Source of the DNA: Sulfuricurvum sp.
GTDB taxonomy: Bacteria; Campylobacterota; Campylobacteria; Campylobacterales; Sulfurimonadaceae
Length of the DNA stretch: 30,532 nt
NCBI GenBank assembly: GCA_014764075.1
Contig: JACXUE010000003.1
Coordinates: 1-30,532 of the forward strand
Direction of reading: 5' to 3'
Position numbers and translations under genes: made by a program. The notes under the pieces are model-generated. The model was not told where the DNA came from and ran no database searches. It worked only from the letters and a program-made list of their open reading frames with translations. Each line of letters opens with the position of its first letter. The stretch's first letter is position 1. Shown here one piece after another: positions 8,234 to 16,360 of the stretch.

Positions 8234-8436
8234 GATCGTTTTTTTACCTTTTTTTTGACTATTTTAGAAAAATACTTACCTTGAAACTTAAATTAACATA
8301 CACTTTTATAATATTTTATAGCATTTTTTATCAGTCTATTGACTTAAACTTAAACTCTCCTTTCCCGTAACAAGGTAAGATTTGGGCATTTTCTATTAGT
8401 TTTTCTTAACTGATTCATTTAAAAAGTTCACACCAT

Positions 8437-8465
8437 TGTTATCCACTCCGCACTACCCTAAAATT
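8437..8465 (+). promoter_or_regulatory. Promoter for the lytic-transglycosylase-like gene
   Basis: TTGTTA (8437-8442) and TAAAAT (8460-8465) are separated by exactly 17 bases, a good sigma-70 arrangement, with the start codon 26 bases downstream. The 258-bp gap 8234-8491 is AT-rich and also has TATAAT at 8307-8312. It shows no ORF; the divergent gene at 8233 is presumably driven from its left part. Confidence 0.5.
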
Positions 8466-8491
8466 TCACATTTCATTTTCGAGGTGTAAAT

Positions 8492-9019
8492 TTGAGAATT
8501 CTTTCCCTAATAGTACTGATGTTTTTATCTCTCTACGCTGATGCTATGACCCCAAAACAACTCCAAGTTCTCCAAACTGTTCGTGATGTTGCTAAATCGA
8601 TCCCTGATAGAAACGGGAAGACGTATGAGAATACCATAAGTGCTATTTGTATCACCGAAAGCAGCGCAGGCAAAAACACTATCGGAGATTATAAACACAT
8701 AAAATCGTTTACCAAAGCTTCTTTGGGACCGATGCAGATCAAAGTCTCCACAGCACGTCATGTTTCTCAAAAAGTTAAAAAACTCCGATGGCTAAATGAT
8801 TTGAGTGATGTTCAATTGGCAGGTAGGCTTCTAGGAGACATAAAACTCTCGGCACAAGTCGCAACACACTATCTCATATTGCTCCAAAATCAGCGTAAAG
8901 AGCATTTTTATGCGATCAGCGGATACAACGGTGGTATGGTCAATCGCCCCTACTACAATCGCGTCATGAAAAATATGGATATAGTCAACCGCCTCATCTC
9001 GTCCGGAAAATTATCTTAA
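8492..9019 (+). CDS. Secreted lysozyme-like / lytic transglycosylase-like protein
   Basis: This 175-residue protein has a signal peptide (cleavage near LYADA-M). The small goose-lysozyme/SLT-type domain shows a candidate catalytic Glu56 in ICITESSAGKN, the SLGPMQIK segment and a YNGG-N-YY motif near the C-terminus, as in peptidoglycan lytic transglycosylases. It should act on peptidoglycan in the periplasm, for instance in assembly of an envelope-spanning machine. It is shorter than housekeeping Slt/Mlt enzymes and resembles the single-domain type found with secretion systems, though no such system is nearby. The start is TTG at 8492, supported by GAGGTG (8481-8486) and by the signal peptide beginning directly there. 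Confidence 0.75.
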   Translation: MRILSLIVLMFLSLYADAMTPKQLQVLQTVRDVAKSIPDRNGKTYENTISAICITESSAGKNTIGDYKHIKSFTKASLGPMQIKVSTARHVSQKVKKLRWLNDLSDVQLAGRLLGDIKLSAQVATHYLILLQNQRKEHFYAISGYNGGMVNRPYYNRVMKNMDIVNRLISSGKLS

Positions 9020-9040
9020 TCTTTCAGATCGGTTTTGATG

Positions 9041-9046
9041 TATAAT
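9041..9046 (+). promoter_or_regulatory. Consensus TATAAT -10 box
   Basis: A perfect TATAAT lies 31 bases before the ATG of the small membrane peptide gene at 9078, in the short gap after the transglycosylase-like gene. The -35 region is weak. It suggests that the 57-residue gene has its own promoter. Confidence 0.45.
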
Positions 9047-9077
9047 GCATCCATCAAAATAATCGGCGGAGCACACA

Positions 9078-9251
9078 ATGAATGATGACAAACTCAAAAT
9101 GATACTTGCTCTTTTGGGCGGTATCGTTTTCAGTCTCATTTTTATCCTCCTCGCGTTTGTCCTCCCCGTTGATGAAAAACCGAATACAAAACATAAACAA
9201 AACCCCAAAACCCATCTCGAAAAAATATCGCACGAACTTCGCGATAAATGA
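9078..9251 (+). CDS. 57-residue single-pass membrane peptide
   Basis: ATG at 9078 lies 7 bases behind GGAG and opens a 57-codon frame ending in TGA at 9249-9251. The product has a short acidic/basic N-terminus (MNDDKLKM), one strong membrane helix (about residues 8-29) and a highly charged lysine-rich tail ending ISHELRDK, so it should sit in the inner membrane with a soluble tail. A TATAAT box upstream and a proper ribosome-binding site support it being real. I do not recognise the family. It precedes the DUF523 gene by 85 bases. Confidence 0.65.
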   Translation: MNDDKLKMILALLGGIVFSLIFILLAFVLPVDEKPNTKHKQNPKTHLEKISHELRDK

Positions 9252-9336
9252 CCACCAATCGTCATAGCTTCACTATCAAAAAAAGTTTTTTTGGGCTAAA
9301 CTCTGACAACAATTCTCAAACAGAAGGGGATCAACC

Positions 9337-10284
9337 ATGCAATTAGCCGTATCTGCTTGTTTGTTAGGAGAACGCGTCCGTTTTGATGCGGGACATAAAC
9401 ACGATCCTTTTATCACGCAACACTTAGGTGCCTTTTGCACTTTTATCCCTTTTTGTCCCGAGCATCTCGCTTTTGGAACACCTCGCCCCTCGATCCGTCT
9501 TGTTGATTCCGATGGCACCTTCCACGTCGTAAGTAATAAAAACGGTGAAGACAAAACCGATAGTTTGGTTGAAAAAAGCGCTACAGAGCTCGAACGCATC
9601 TCCCAAAAACCGTTATGCGGAATCATTTTCAAATCCAAATCCCCAAGCTGCGGCTTGAAAAGCGCCAAAGTTTATCTGGAGAACGGATTTTGCGAAGGGA
9701 AAGAAGACGGTATATTTGCCGCCATGTGCCGCGAACGTTTCCCTCTTCTCCCGATGGAAGAGGAAGGGAGGCTTCAAGACCCGTGGCTAAGAGAGAATTT
9801 TGTGATGCAGATTTTCGCCTATGAGCGATTTGAGATTTTTAAAAACAATCACCCTACCCACAACGATCTCGTCCGGTTTCACACCATTCACAAATTCCTC
9901 CTCCAATCCAAAAACGAACCGCTCTATCGTGAGCTTGGAAACATCGTTGCGAATCGTGAAAACAGATCTTTTCAGAGCGTTTTAGCGATGTATGAGCTGG
10001 GATTCAAAACAGCGATCTCCCGCAAAAGTTCAATCAAAAAGACACGAAACGTCTTGGAACATCTCGCAGGATTTTTCAAAAACCAGCTGACATCGATCGA
10101 AAAAGAGGTACTTCATACCCAAATTAGCGATTTTGCCCACAAAATCCTCCCCCTGATCGTCCCCCTCTCAACCATCCATCTCTATGCCAAAAAATACGAT
10201 ACCCGCTATCTTCTTGAGCAAACCTTTTTAGATCCCTATCCCAAAACCCTCGCACTCCGTTCCCATCTTGATGCGGGGAAATAG
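9337..10284 (+). CDS. DUF523-DUF1722 fusion protein (TudS-like domain + YbgA domain)
   Basis: Residues 1-140 are DUF523 and about 180-300 are DUF1722, the arrangement of the full-length YbgA family. Three cysteines, Cys8 (SACLLGE), Cys40 (PFCPEH) and Cys105 (SPSCGL), match the three cluster ligands of TudS, a DUF523 enzyme known to bind a [4Fe-4S] cluster and desulfurise thiouracil. That supports an iron-sulfur cluster here, but not the same substrate. DUF1722 has no established activity. The gene ends 2 bases before photolyase, and ybgA and phr are also neighbours in Escherichia coli, hinting at a nucleic-acid repair or thio-base link. ATG at 9337 follows AAGGGG by 9 bases. Confidence 0.88.
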   Translation: MQLAVSACLLGERVRFDAGHKHDPFITQHLGAFCTFIPFCPEHLAFGTPRPSIRLVDSDGTFHVVSNKNGEDKTDSLVEKSATELERISQKPLCGIIFKSKSPSCGLKSAKVYLENGFCEGKEDGIFAAMCRERFPLLPMEEEGRLQDPWLRENFVMQIFAYERFEIFKNNHPTHNDLVRFHTIHKFLLQSKNEPLYRELGNIVANRENRSFQSVLAMYELGFKTAISRKSSIKKTRNVLEHLAGFFKNQLTSIEKEVLHTQISDFAHKILPLIVPLSTIHLYAKKYDTRYLLEQTFLDPYPKTLALRSHLDAGK

Positions 10285-10286
10285 TC

Positions 10287-11657
10287 ATGCGCCGTATTTT
10301 ATGGTTTCGACGTGATCTGAGAGTCGATGACAATCCCCTCCTCTCACAAGATGGGGAGGTATTACCGATCTTCATCTTTGATCCCCATATTTTAGAATCG
10401 TTAGAAAAAAACGACCGACGCGTCACCTTTATTTTCAACAATCTCCTCAAACTCAAAAGGGAACTCAAAGATCGTGGATTGGAGCTTGCCCTTTTTTACG
10501 GAAAACCGCGTGATGTGTTTGCGTCGATTCTCTCGAAACATCCATTCGATGAAGTGTGCGCGTCGGGAGATTATGAGGACTACGCCAAAGAGCGCGACAA
10601 GGAGATCTCCCATCTGTTGCCATTTCGCTATCTTCATGATACCTATATTTTCGCCCCCGATGAAGTACTCAAATCCGACGGGACTCCATACCTCGTCTTT
10701 ACCCCGTTTTATAACCGCGTCAAAGCCCTTTTCAAAGCCGAACACATGCGAGAATATTTCCCCGCTTCGCCCACGCTGGTTCCGTTTGAATTCGAGAGGC
10801 TCCATTGCATCGACGGAGTGGTTCAAACGCCCAAAACAATAGCGTTGGAATCGATCGGTTTCATACCGCAACCTCTCCCCACAACACTCACCCGATCCCC
10901 TGCCCAAAAACTCGATCGATTCGCTCCGCTTATTGCTCGTTACTCGATTGATCGGGATTTTATGGCACGAGAAAGCACCTCCGGTCTCAGCAGCGACCTA
11001 CGTTTTGGAACCATCTCTATTCGTGCGGTGTTGCGATGGCTGGCAAAGCGCAAACAAGAAGGGATGAATACAGAACCGTTTTTCCGTGAACTCATATTTC
11101 GGGAATTTTACGCCATGCTTTTGTACCATTTCCCTCACCTTGCTCATCATAACTTCCGTTATCCGTTCAAAGGCGTCACCAATGAACACCATTACGAAGC
11201 ATTCACCCGCGGCCGCACCGGCGTTCCGATTGTTGATGCCGGTATCCGTCAACTCTTAAGCACAGGAGAGATCCATAACCGTGTTCGGATGATCGTCGCT
11301 TCGTTTTTCACCAAAAATCTTCTGCTGCCTTGGCAGTGGGGAGAGGCTTTTTTTGCCCGCCATCTCAACGACTATGATGCCGCTTCAAATATCCTCTCAT
11401 GGCAATGGAGTGCGGGAACGGGGGTCGATCCGCAGCCCTATTTTCGGATTTTCAACCCCTACGTTCAAGCGGAAAAATTTGATAAAGATGCCACATACAT
11501 CCATCAATGGGTAGATGAATTGCAGGAAGTTTCTTCTAAAAATCTCCACAGTGAGAGTGCTTTACACTCGATGAAGATAATCGGCTATCCTCATCCGATT
11601 GTCAAACACAAAACCAGCTCCGACGAAGCAAAAAGATATTTTTCCGCTAGCTTATAA
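10287..11657 (+). CDS. phr: Deoxyribodipyrimidine photolyase (class I type)
   Basis: The enzyme uses blue light and FADH- to split cyclobutane pyrimidine dimers. The 456-residue protein has the N-terminal antenna-binding domain (RRILWFRRDLRVDDNP) and the C-terminal FAD domain with FRELIFREFY, GVPIVDAGIRQL, the HNRVRMIVASFFTKNLLLPWQWG stretch and the ASNILSWQWSAGTGVDPQPYFRIFNP signature, all typical of CPD photolyases rather than cryptochromes. It starts 2 bases after the DUF523-DUF1722 gene and is surely cotranscribed. Length is normal and nothing appears missing. The N-terminus is read from ATG at 10287. Confidence 0.95.
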   Translation: MRRILWFRRDLRVDDNPLLSQDGEVLPIFIFDPHILESLEKNDRRVTFIFNNLLKLKRELKDRGLELALFYGKPRDVFASILSKHPFDEVCASGDYEDYAKERDKEISHLLPFRYLHDTYIFAPDEVLKSDGTPYLVFTPFYNRVKALFKAEHMREYFPASPTLVPFEFERLHCIDGVVQTPKTIALESIGFIPQPLPTTLTRSPAQKLDRFAPLIARYSIDRDFMARESTSGLSSDLRFGTISIRAVLRWLAKRKQEGMNTEPFFRELIFREFYAMLLYHFPHLAHHNFRYPFKGVTNEHHYEAFTRGRTGVPIVDAGIRQLLSTGEIHNRVRMIVASFFTKNLLLPWQWGEAFFARHLNDYDAASNILSWQWSAGTGVDPQPYFRIFNPYVQAEKFDKDATYIHQWVDELQEVSSKNLHSESALHSMKIIGYPHPIVKHKTSSDEAKRYFSASL

Positions 11658-11816
11658 CAAATATCACCAAAACATGCTGTCGTGTTCAAAATCGATAAAG
11701 TCGGTTAGAGAGGAGATTTTGGAGTTTTAGGCGATTCAACTCAATCAATCACCATTTTCTCTCTACTAAAACCTCTTTTCGCGGGTTAAAATTCTCAAAA
11801 AAGAGCGGAGAGCTTT

Positions 11817-13241
11817 GTGAGAGAATACGCAATCATCGGCGGAGGGATTGGAGGGTGTGCCAGTGCCGCACTCCTCAACGCTTCAGGAAAAGATGTCGTA
11901 TTGTTTGAAAAAGAGCCCTATCTTGGCGGGTGCGCTTCCACTTTTAGACATAAAAACCGCTATTACAACACCGGAGCCACAACATTGTGCGGGTATGGCG
12001 AGGGGCGTATCGTTCGTAAACTCTTCGATCAGGTGGGGGTGAATCCCGATCTCATCCGATCCGATCCCTCCATCGTGGTGATCCATGGAGACAAAACCAT
12101 CCCCCGCTATCAGGATGTTGAACGTTTTATCCAAGTAATCAACGAAGCTTATCCCCATCCCAAACACACCGATTTTTGGCACTTGATTTATATGTTAGCA
12201 ACCGAATTTTATACCATGGAGGGGTATTACTACTCCAACGCTTCGCGGATTCAAAAGCTCTATTCGCTATGTAGCTTTTATCCATTGTTGCGAAAATTCT
12301 GGCGTTACTTGTTTGAGGATGCCACAACGTTTATCCGCCGCTTCTACGGAACGCTCGATCCCTATTATCTCGATTTTCTCGATGCCCAAATCCTCATCGT
12401 TTCTCAAGTCAAAAGCGACTCGGTCAATTTTCTCACATGCGCTCTTGCATTGGGATACACCTTTGAAACCAACTATTACGCGGTTGGAGGAATGGGAAAA
12501 GTGTGTGAAACCCTCACCTCAAAGATCAGCGATGTTCACCTATCGCATCCCATCACATCGATCCAAAAAACCGATAAAGGGTTCCAAATCCTGAGCCATA
12601 GAGAGAGTATCGAGGCAAAGGCTATCATCATGGGAACCTCCTATTTTGAAAGTTCCCAATGGATTCACGAATCGAATATTAACTCATATTACAAGCGCTA
12701 TGAACATTTAAACAACCATCAAAGCGCGTTTCTCCTCTATCTCACTATCCCTAACTCCAGAGAGTTTGCCCACCATTATCAGTTAATATCCGATAATATG
12801 ATCCCTTTTACCCTCTCAAAGTCGTTGTTTGTCTCGATCAGCGACCCCAATGACACGAAACTCTCTTCCGATAGCACCCTCAGTGTCACCGCTTCAATCC
12901 ACACCGATGAGAGGATTTGGCTCTCACTCCCCAAACCGGAATACACCCATCAAAAAGAGCATCTCGCCACCTTGCTCACACAATGGATTTGTGATACACT
13001 CATGATCGATGAACATTCGATTTTGGAACGATTTGCGGCAACTCCGAAAACCTTCGGACGCTATATCAACCGAACCCAACTTGGAGGCATCCCAATGCAC
13101 CGTCATAATCTACTCCCCAACCTCCCCTCGAACGATACGCCGATCGAGGGTTTTTACACCGTCGGAGACACCTCCTACGCCGCTCAGGGGTGGCCAGGAG
13201 TCGTTATGGGGGCGTTTAATCTCATGAAAGTGATTCGATGA
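11817..13241 (+). CDS. FAD-dependent oxidoreductase of the phytoene desaturase/isomerase type
   Basis: This 474-residue protein begins with a dinucleotide-binding motif (AIIGGGIGGCASAALL, then VVLFEKEPYLGGCAST) and ends with the FAD-closing motif GFYTVGDTSYAAQGWPGVVMGAFN, as in CrtI/CrtISO-type desaturases and isomerases and related amine oxidases. The substrate is unknown; no other carotenoid gene is in the window. The start is GTG at 11817, 6 bases behind GGAG. The stop overlaps the sensor kinase start by ATGA, and the kinase overlaps its regulator, so all three form one coupled unit. The 159-bp gap after photolyase holds no ORF. Confidence 0.85.
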   Translation: MREYAIIGGGIGGCASAALLNASGKDVVLFEKEPYLGGCASTFRHKNRYYNTGATTLCGYGEGRIVRKLFDQVGVNPDLIRSDPSIVVIHGDKTIPRYQDVERFIQVINEAYPHPKHTDFWHLIYMLATEFYTMEGYYYSNASRIQKLYSLCSFYPLLRKFWRYLFEDATTFIRRFYGTLDPYYLDFLDAQILIVSQVKSDSVNFLTCALALGYTFETNYYAVGGMGKVCETLTSKISDVHLSHPITSIQKTDKGFQILSHRESIEAKAIIMGTSYFESSQWIHESNINSYYKRYEHLNNHQSAFLLYLTIPNSREFAHHYQLISDNMIPFTLSKSLFVSISDPNDTKLSSDSTLSVTASIHTDERIWLSLPKPEYTHQKEHLATLLTQWICDTLMIDEHSILERFAATPKTFGRYINRTQLGGIPMHRHNLLPNLPSNDTPIEGFYTVGDTSYAAQGWPGVVMGAFNLMKVIR

Positions 13242-14254
13242 ACGAGCTCAAAATCACCCAAAGCGATTGGTTCAGCGTATTTATCACCGGTACACTATTT
13301 TCAGCATTTCTCTCAATGCTTGCCTACTATCTCCTCAATATGAAGCTGTTCGATGGGTTCGTTTTTGGGGTAGTGTTGGGTTTTTTTATCGCGTTGTATT
13401 CGCTCCTCTTTGTCACCTCGATGAACCACTATCTCCTCCCCTATATGCCTAAATCAACATGGAACGCGATCGCCGCTTTTTTCTCGTATTTGTCGGGATT
13501 TTTCGGAACGTTCAGCACCTATACTGTTTTTGTACTACTCCCGATCCCGACAGTAGAGCTTTTTCAAGCTCATCCCCTACCTAGCAGTTCGATCATCGGA
13601 GTGTTGAGCTATCTGATGGGGGCATTAATGTATCGATTCGTGAAAGCTCGAAACGAAAAAGAGGAGAAAGAGCAACTCTTTATCCAAAGCCGTCTGCGCT
13701 CGCTTGAGACCCAACTCAACCCCCATTTTCTCTTCAACGCCCTCAACTCACTGAGCGAACTCGTCCACCAAAATCCCACCAAAGCCGAAGAAATGATCGT
13801 CAAACTCTCCTATTTTCTCCGCAACACGATGGGGGAGAAGACACTCATTTCTCTTGCCGATGAGATACAAAACGTCCATGACTATATCGATTTGGAATCT
13901 CTCCGCTTCCCTTCTCTGCGACTCACTACCGAGATTGCAACCGATACGCTGACCCATAAAGTTCCCAAGTTTTCGATTCAACTCCTCGTCGAAAACGCCA
14001 TCAAACACGGATATGATCCTGCTTTAGAGACTTTTGAGATTTTCATCCGCTCATTTGCCGATCCAAAATTAACCCTCCATGTCTCCAATAACGGCAAATC
14101 TGTTAGCTCTAAGCGATTCGGCATCGGGCTTTCCAACCTCCAAGAGCGGATCGCGTTTTTGTGCGGCGGAGACGTGACCCTCGAATCCTCACACAACCCC
14201 ACCACTTACCAAATCACACTAAAGGGATGCAATGAAAATACTGATCGTCGATGA
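13238..14254 (+). CDS. LytS-type membrane sensor histidine kinase
   Basis: The 338-residue protein has about four hydrophobic segments in residues 10-135 and a short charged coiled stretch. The kinase core is of the His_kinase (LytS/AlgZ) family: phospho-acceptor His163 in QLNPHFLFNALNSLSEL, N-box Asn253 in LLVENAIKHGYD, and GIGLSNLQERI near the end. No periplasmic sensor domain of any size is seen, so the signal is probably sensed in or at the membrane. It overlaps the FAD oxidoreductase by 4 bases and its own response regulator by 23 bases. The pair should be cognate. Confidence 0.92.
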   Translation: MNELKITQSDWFSVFITGTLFSAFLSMLAYYLLNMKLFDGFVFGVVLGFFIALYSLLFVTSMNHYLLPYMPKSTWNAIAAFFSYLSGFFGTFSTYTVFVLLPIPTVELFQAHPLPSSSIIGVLSYLMGALMYRFVKARNEKEEKEQLFIQSRLRSLETQLNPHFLFNALNSLSELVHQNPTKAEEMIVKLSYFLRNTMGEKTLISLADEIQNVHDYIDLESLRFPSLRLTTEIATDTLTHKVPKFSIQLLVENAIKHGYDPALETFEIFIRSFADPKLTLHVSNNGKSVSSKRFGIGLSNLQERIAFLCGGDVTLESSHNPTTYQITLKGCNENTDRR

Positions 14255-14921
14255 TGAACCCCTAGCGCTGTCGCGCTTGAGACGCCTTTTAGCCTCACTT
14301 GATCGCCATGACGTCACCGAAGCCTCAGACGGAAGCGAAGCAATCGAATACGCACGCCAAAAACGTTTCGATATCGCCTTTTTGGATATTTCGATGTCGG
14401 GGATGAACGGTATAGACCTGGGGTATGCACTTCGCGCCGAATATCCTGAAATGGGGATCATTTACCAGACTGCATACGAAAATCACGCCCTCAAAGCGTT
14501 CGACGTAGGGGCAAACGATTATCTCCTCAAACCCTATACGGCTGAACAACTGCAACGTGCGCTAGAGCGGGTGCAGTCTCAAAAACCAACCAAAGAACTC
14601 CGTCTCATCGCCAAACTAGGAGATAGCCATCAACTTCTCAAACCCAGCGATATTTTGTACGTCAAAGCCGATCTCTCAGAGGTGATATTGCGCACCAAAG
14701 ATGAGTTTTGCTACTACCCGAAAAAAATATCAGAGCTCGAAACGATGCTGGAGCCTTATAGTTTTCTACGGGTTCACCGCTCATACCTTATCAATCTCGA
14801 TAAAATCAGCGAAATGGAGACGATCGATCAAAGCCGGATCAGTTTCACGTTCGAGGGGATCAAAGAGAGCGTCGAGAGTTCCAAAGATGGAGCCAAACAC
14901 TTTCGCCATCTGTTCAAATAA
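14232..14921 (+). CDS. LytTR-family response regulator
   Basis: Residues 1-120 form a receiver with Asp7/Asp8, phospho-acceptor Asp52 in AFLDISMSGMNG and Lys in YLLKPYT. Residues about 130-229 form a LytTR DNA-binding domain (DILYVKADLSEVIL, YSFLRVHRSYLINLDKI). Such regulators (AlgR, LytR, AgrA) bind tandem direct repeats about 21 bases apart. The gene overlaps the kinase by 23 bases, so the two are translated together. Its targets are unknown; a possible operator of suitable spacing is described at 20173-20204. Confidence 0.93.
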   Translation: MKILIVDDEPLALSRLRRLLASLDRHDVTEASDGSEAIEYARQKRFDIAFLDISMSGMNGIDLGYALRAEYPEMGIIYQTAYENHALKAFDVGANDYLLKPYTAEQLQRALERVQSQKPTKELRLIAKLGDSHQLLKPSDILYVKADLSEVILRTKDEFCYYPKKISELETMLEPYSFLRVHRSYLINLDKISEMETIDQSRISFTFEGIKESVESSKDGAKHFRHLFK

Positions 14922-14955
14922 CATAAACATCCTACGAATCGCCGAATGATTCCTC

Positions 14956-14961
14956 TACAAT
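14956..14961 (+). promoter_or_regulatory. Candidate -10 box for the thiDE-hemH run
   Basis: TACAAT lies 25 bases before the thiD start, in the only non-coding gap (64 bp) ahead of thiD, thiE, the THI5-like gene, the small peptide and hemH. GGAGG at 14975-14979 is the thiD ribosome-binding site. The gap is too short for a TPP riboswitch and none is seen. Confidence 0.4.
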
Positions 14962-14985
14962 GCGGTATTATTGTGGAGGTATTTC

Positions 14986-15756
14986 ATGAAAGTCGTACTT
15001 ACCATCGCCGGATCGGACAGCAGCGGCGGTGCCGGCATCCAAGCCGATTTAAAAACATTTGAAGCGTTCGGGGTTTTCGGAACAAGCGCCGTCACCGTCC
15101 TCACCGCACAAAACACAGTGGGGGTTCAAGCAATACATCCTATACCAGTTTCGATGATTCTCAAACAAATTGAAAGCGTCGTTTCTGACTTTGACCTATC
15201 GGCAGTCAAAATAGGTATGCTCTTTGATACCGAGATTATCGAAGCAATCACGACATTCGTCAAAACCCTCTCTATCCCCGTCGTACTTGATCCCGTCTGC
15301 GTCTCCAAAGCAGGGTCGATATTACTCAAACACGACGCCATCGGAGCTCTCGAGGAGCTCTCACGTCATGTCACCCTCTCCACACCCAACCTCCACGAAG
15401 CGTACGAACTGTTTCAATACAAAATGGGGGACACCGATTCGCTCGAAACATTGATCTCTCACCCCACTCCCGTACTCATCAAAAATCATGCGATGGGAAA
15501 CGTGAGCACTGATTTACTCTATTTCAAACATCAAAAATGGATTTTTACCTCCGAGCTTATCGATTCGACCTCACAGCACGGTACCGGCTGTTCCTACTCA
15601 TCCGCTATCGCCGCCAATCTCGCACTCGGTTACACCCTAGAAGAGTCGATAGAGCGCTCCAAACGCTTCATAACCGAAGCAATCCGACACGCACCCCCAA
15701 TCGGAATCGGGCGTGGACCGATCAATCACAAAGCGGGGGGATCTTATGTTGCTTGA
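14986..15756 (+). CDS. thiD: Hydroxymethylpyrimidine/phosphomethylpyrimidine kinase
   Basis: ThiD phosphorylates HMP and HMP-P to HMP-PP, the pyrimidine half of thiamin. The N-terminal VLTIAGSDSSGGAGIQADLKT and the C-terminal HGTGCSYSSAIAANLALG, with the anion hole and catalytic cysteine of the ribokinase-like family, are clear. Length is 256 residues, normal for the family. ATG at 14986 directly follows GGAGG with 6 bases spacing; an upstream GTG at 14971 would place that site inside the coding sequence. It overlaps thiE by 11 bases and is the first gene of the run ending in hemH. Confidence 0.96.
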   Translation: MKVVLTIAGSDSSGGAGIQADLKTFEAFGVFGTSAVTVLTAQNTVGVQAIHPIPVSMILKQIESVVSDFDLSAVKIGMLFDTEIIEAITTFVKTLSIPVVLDPVCVSKAGSILLKHDAIGALEELSRHVTLSTPNLHEAYELFQYKMGDTDSLETLISHPTPVLIKNHAMGNVSTDLLYFKHQKWIFTSELIDSTSQHGTGCSYSSAIAANLALGYTLEESIERSKRFITEAIRHAPPIGIGRGPINHKAGGSYVA

Positions 15757-16360
15757 GGGGTTATACGCCATCACCGATGAAATTCTCACCCCCCCAGAGA
15801 TGATTATCGATCAATGTGAGATTGCGCTTCGTTCTGGGATCAATATCCTCCAATACCGGCACAAAAGTGCCACTGATGAGGAAGCAGAGCCCATTTGCCG
15901 CGATCTCTTAGAGCTATGTCGAAGCTACGGTGTCCTTTTTGTCATCGACGATCGTGTCGTTTTGGCACAAAAAATCGGTGCGGATGGGCTCCATATCGGA
16001 AAAGACGACATGAATTTAGCGCATGCTAGAACGGTATTTGGACGCGGTTTTATTGGTGTATCGTGTTATGGAAATATCAAAAAAGCGCTCGAGGCGCAAA
16101 GTGAAGGGGCCGATTATGTCGCATTCGGATCATTCTACCCCTCGCCTACCAAGCCCCATTCAGGAGTTGTTCCCTTGAGCGTGTTGGATCGCTCACGTAA
16201 AGTCCTAAAGATCCCCATCTGCGCTATCGGCGGAATCAATAGCACCAATATCGGTGAAATAGCCTCTCACAAGCCTCACATGATCTCGGTGGTAAGCGCA
16301 GTATTTAAAGGGGATATCGCCGCCAATATCATTAAACTCAAACAAGGAATCGCTTCATGA
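15746..16360 (+). CDS. thiE: Thiamin-phosphate synthase
   Basis: ThiE joins HMP-PP to the thiazole phosphate to give thiamin phosphate. The 204-residue TIM barrel shows QYRHK (residues 36-40), IDDR (67-70), GLHIGKDD (81-88), the FGSFYPSPTKP phosphate loop and the CAIGGIN segment. ATG at 15746 lies inside the end of thiD and 4 bases behind a G-rich ribosome-binding site; the earlier in-frame GTG at 15713 is deeper in thiD and less likely. It ends in an ATGA overlap with the THI5-like gene. Confidence 0.95.
   Translation: MLLEGLYAITDEILTPPEMIIDQCEIALRSGINILQYRHKSATDEEAEPICRDLLELCRSYGVLFVIDDRVVLAQKIGADGLHIGKDDMNLAHARTVFGRGFIGVSCYGNIKKALEAQSEGADYVAFGSFYPSPTKPHSGVVPLSVLDRSRKVLKIPICAIGGINSTNIGEIASHKPHMISVVSAVFKGDIAANIIKLKQGIAS

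Noticed and set aside
8275..8379. A 9-bp perfect inverted repeat CTTACCTTG (8275-8283) / CAAGGTAAG (8371-8379) around 87 bases
   Set aside because: It is short, widely spaced and not tied to any promoter element; chance is likely.
11658..11816. Partly complementary stretches (ggttagagaggag and ctctctactaaaacc) that might form a terminator after photolyase
   Set aside because: Pairing is interrupted and there is no T-run; too weak to list as a terminator.
14960..14973. A 14-base match (atgcggtattattg) shared with 27258-27271, both ahead of genes
   Set aside because: A few 14-base matches are expected by chance in 30 kb counting both strands, and the flanks do not agree.
14922..14985. A possible TPP riboswitch ahead of thiD
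   Set aside because: The 64-bp gap is too short and lacks the conserved CUGAGA-type thi-box segments.
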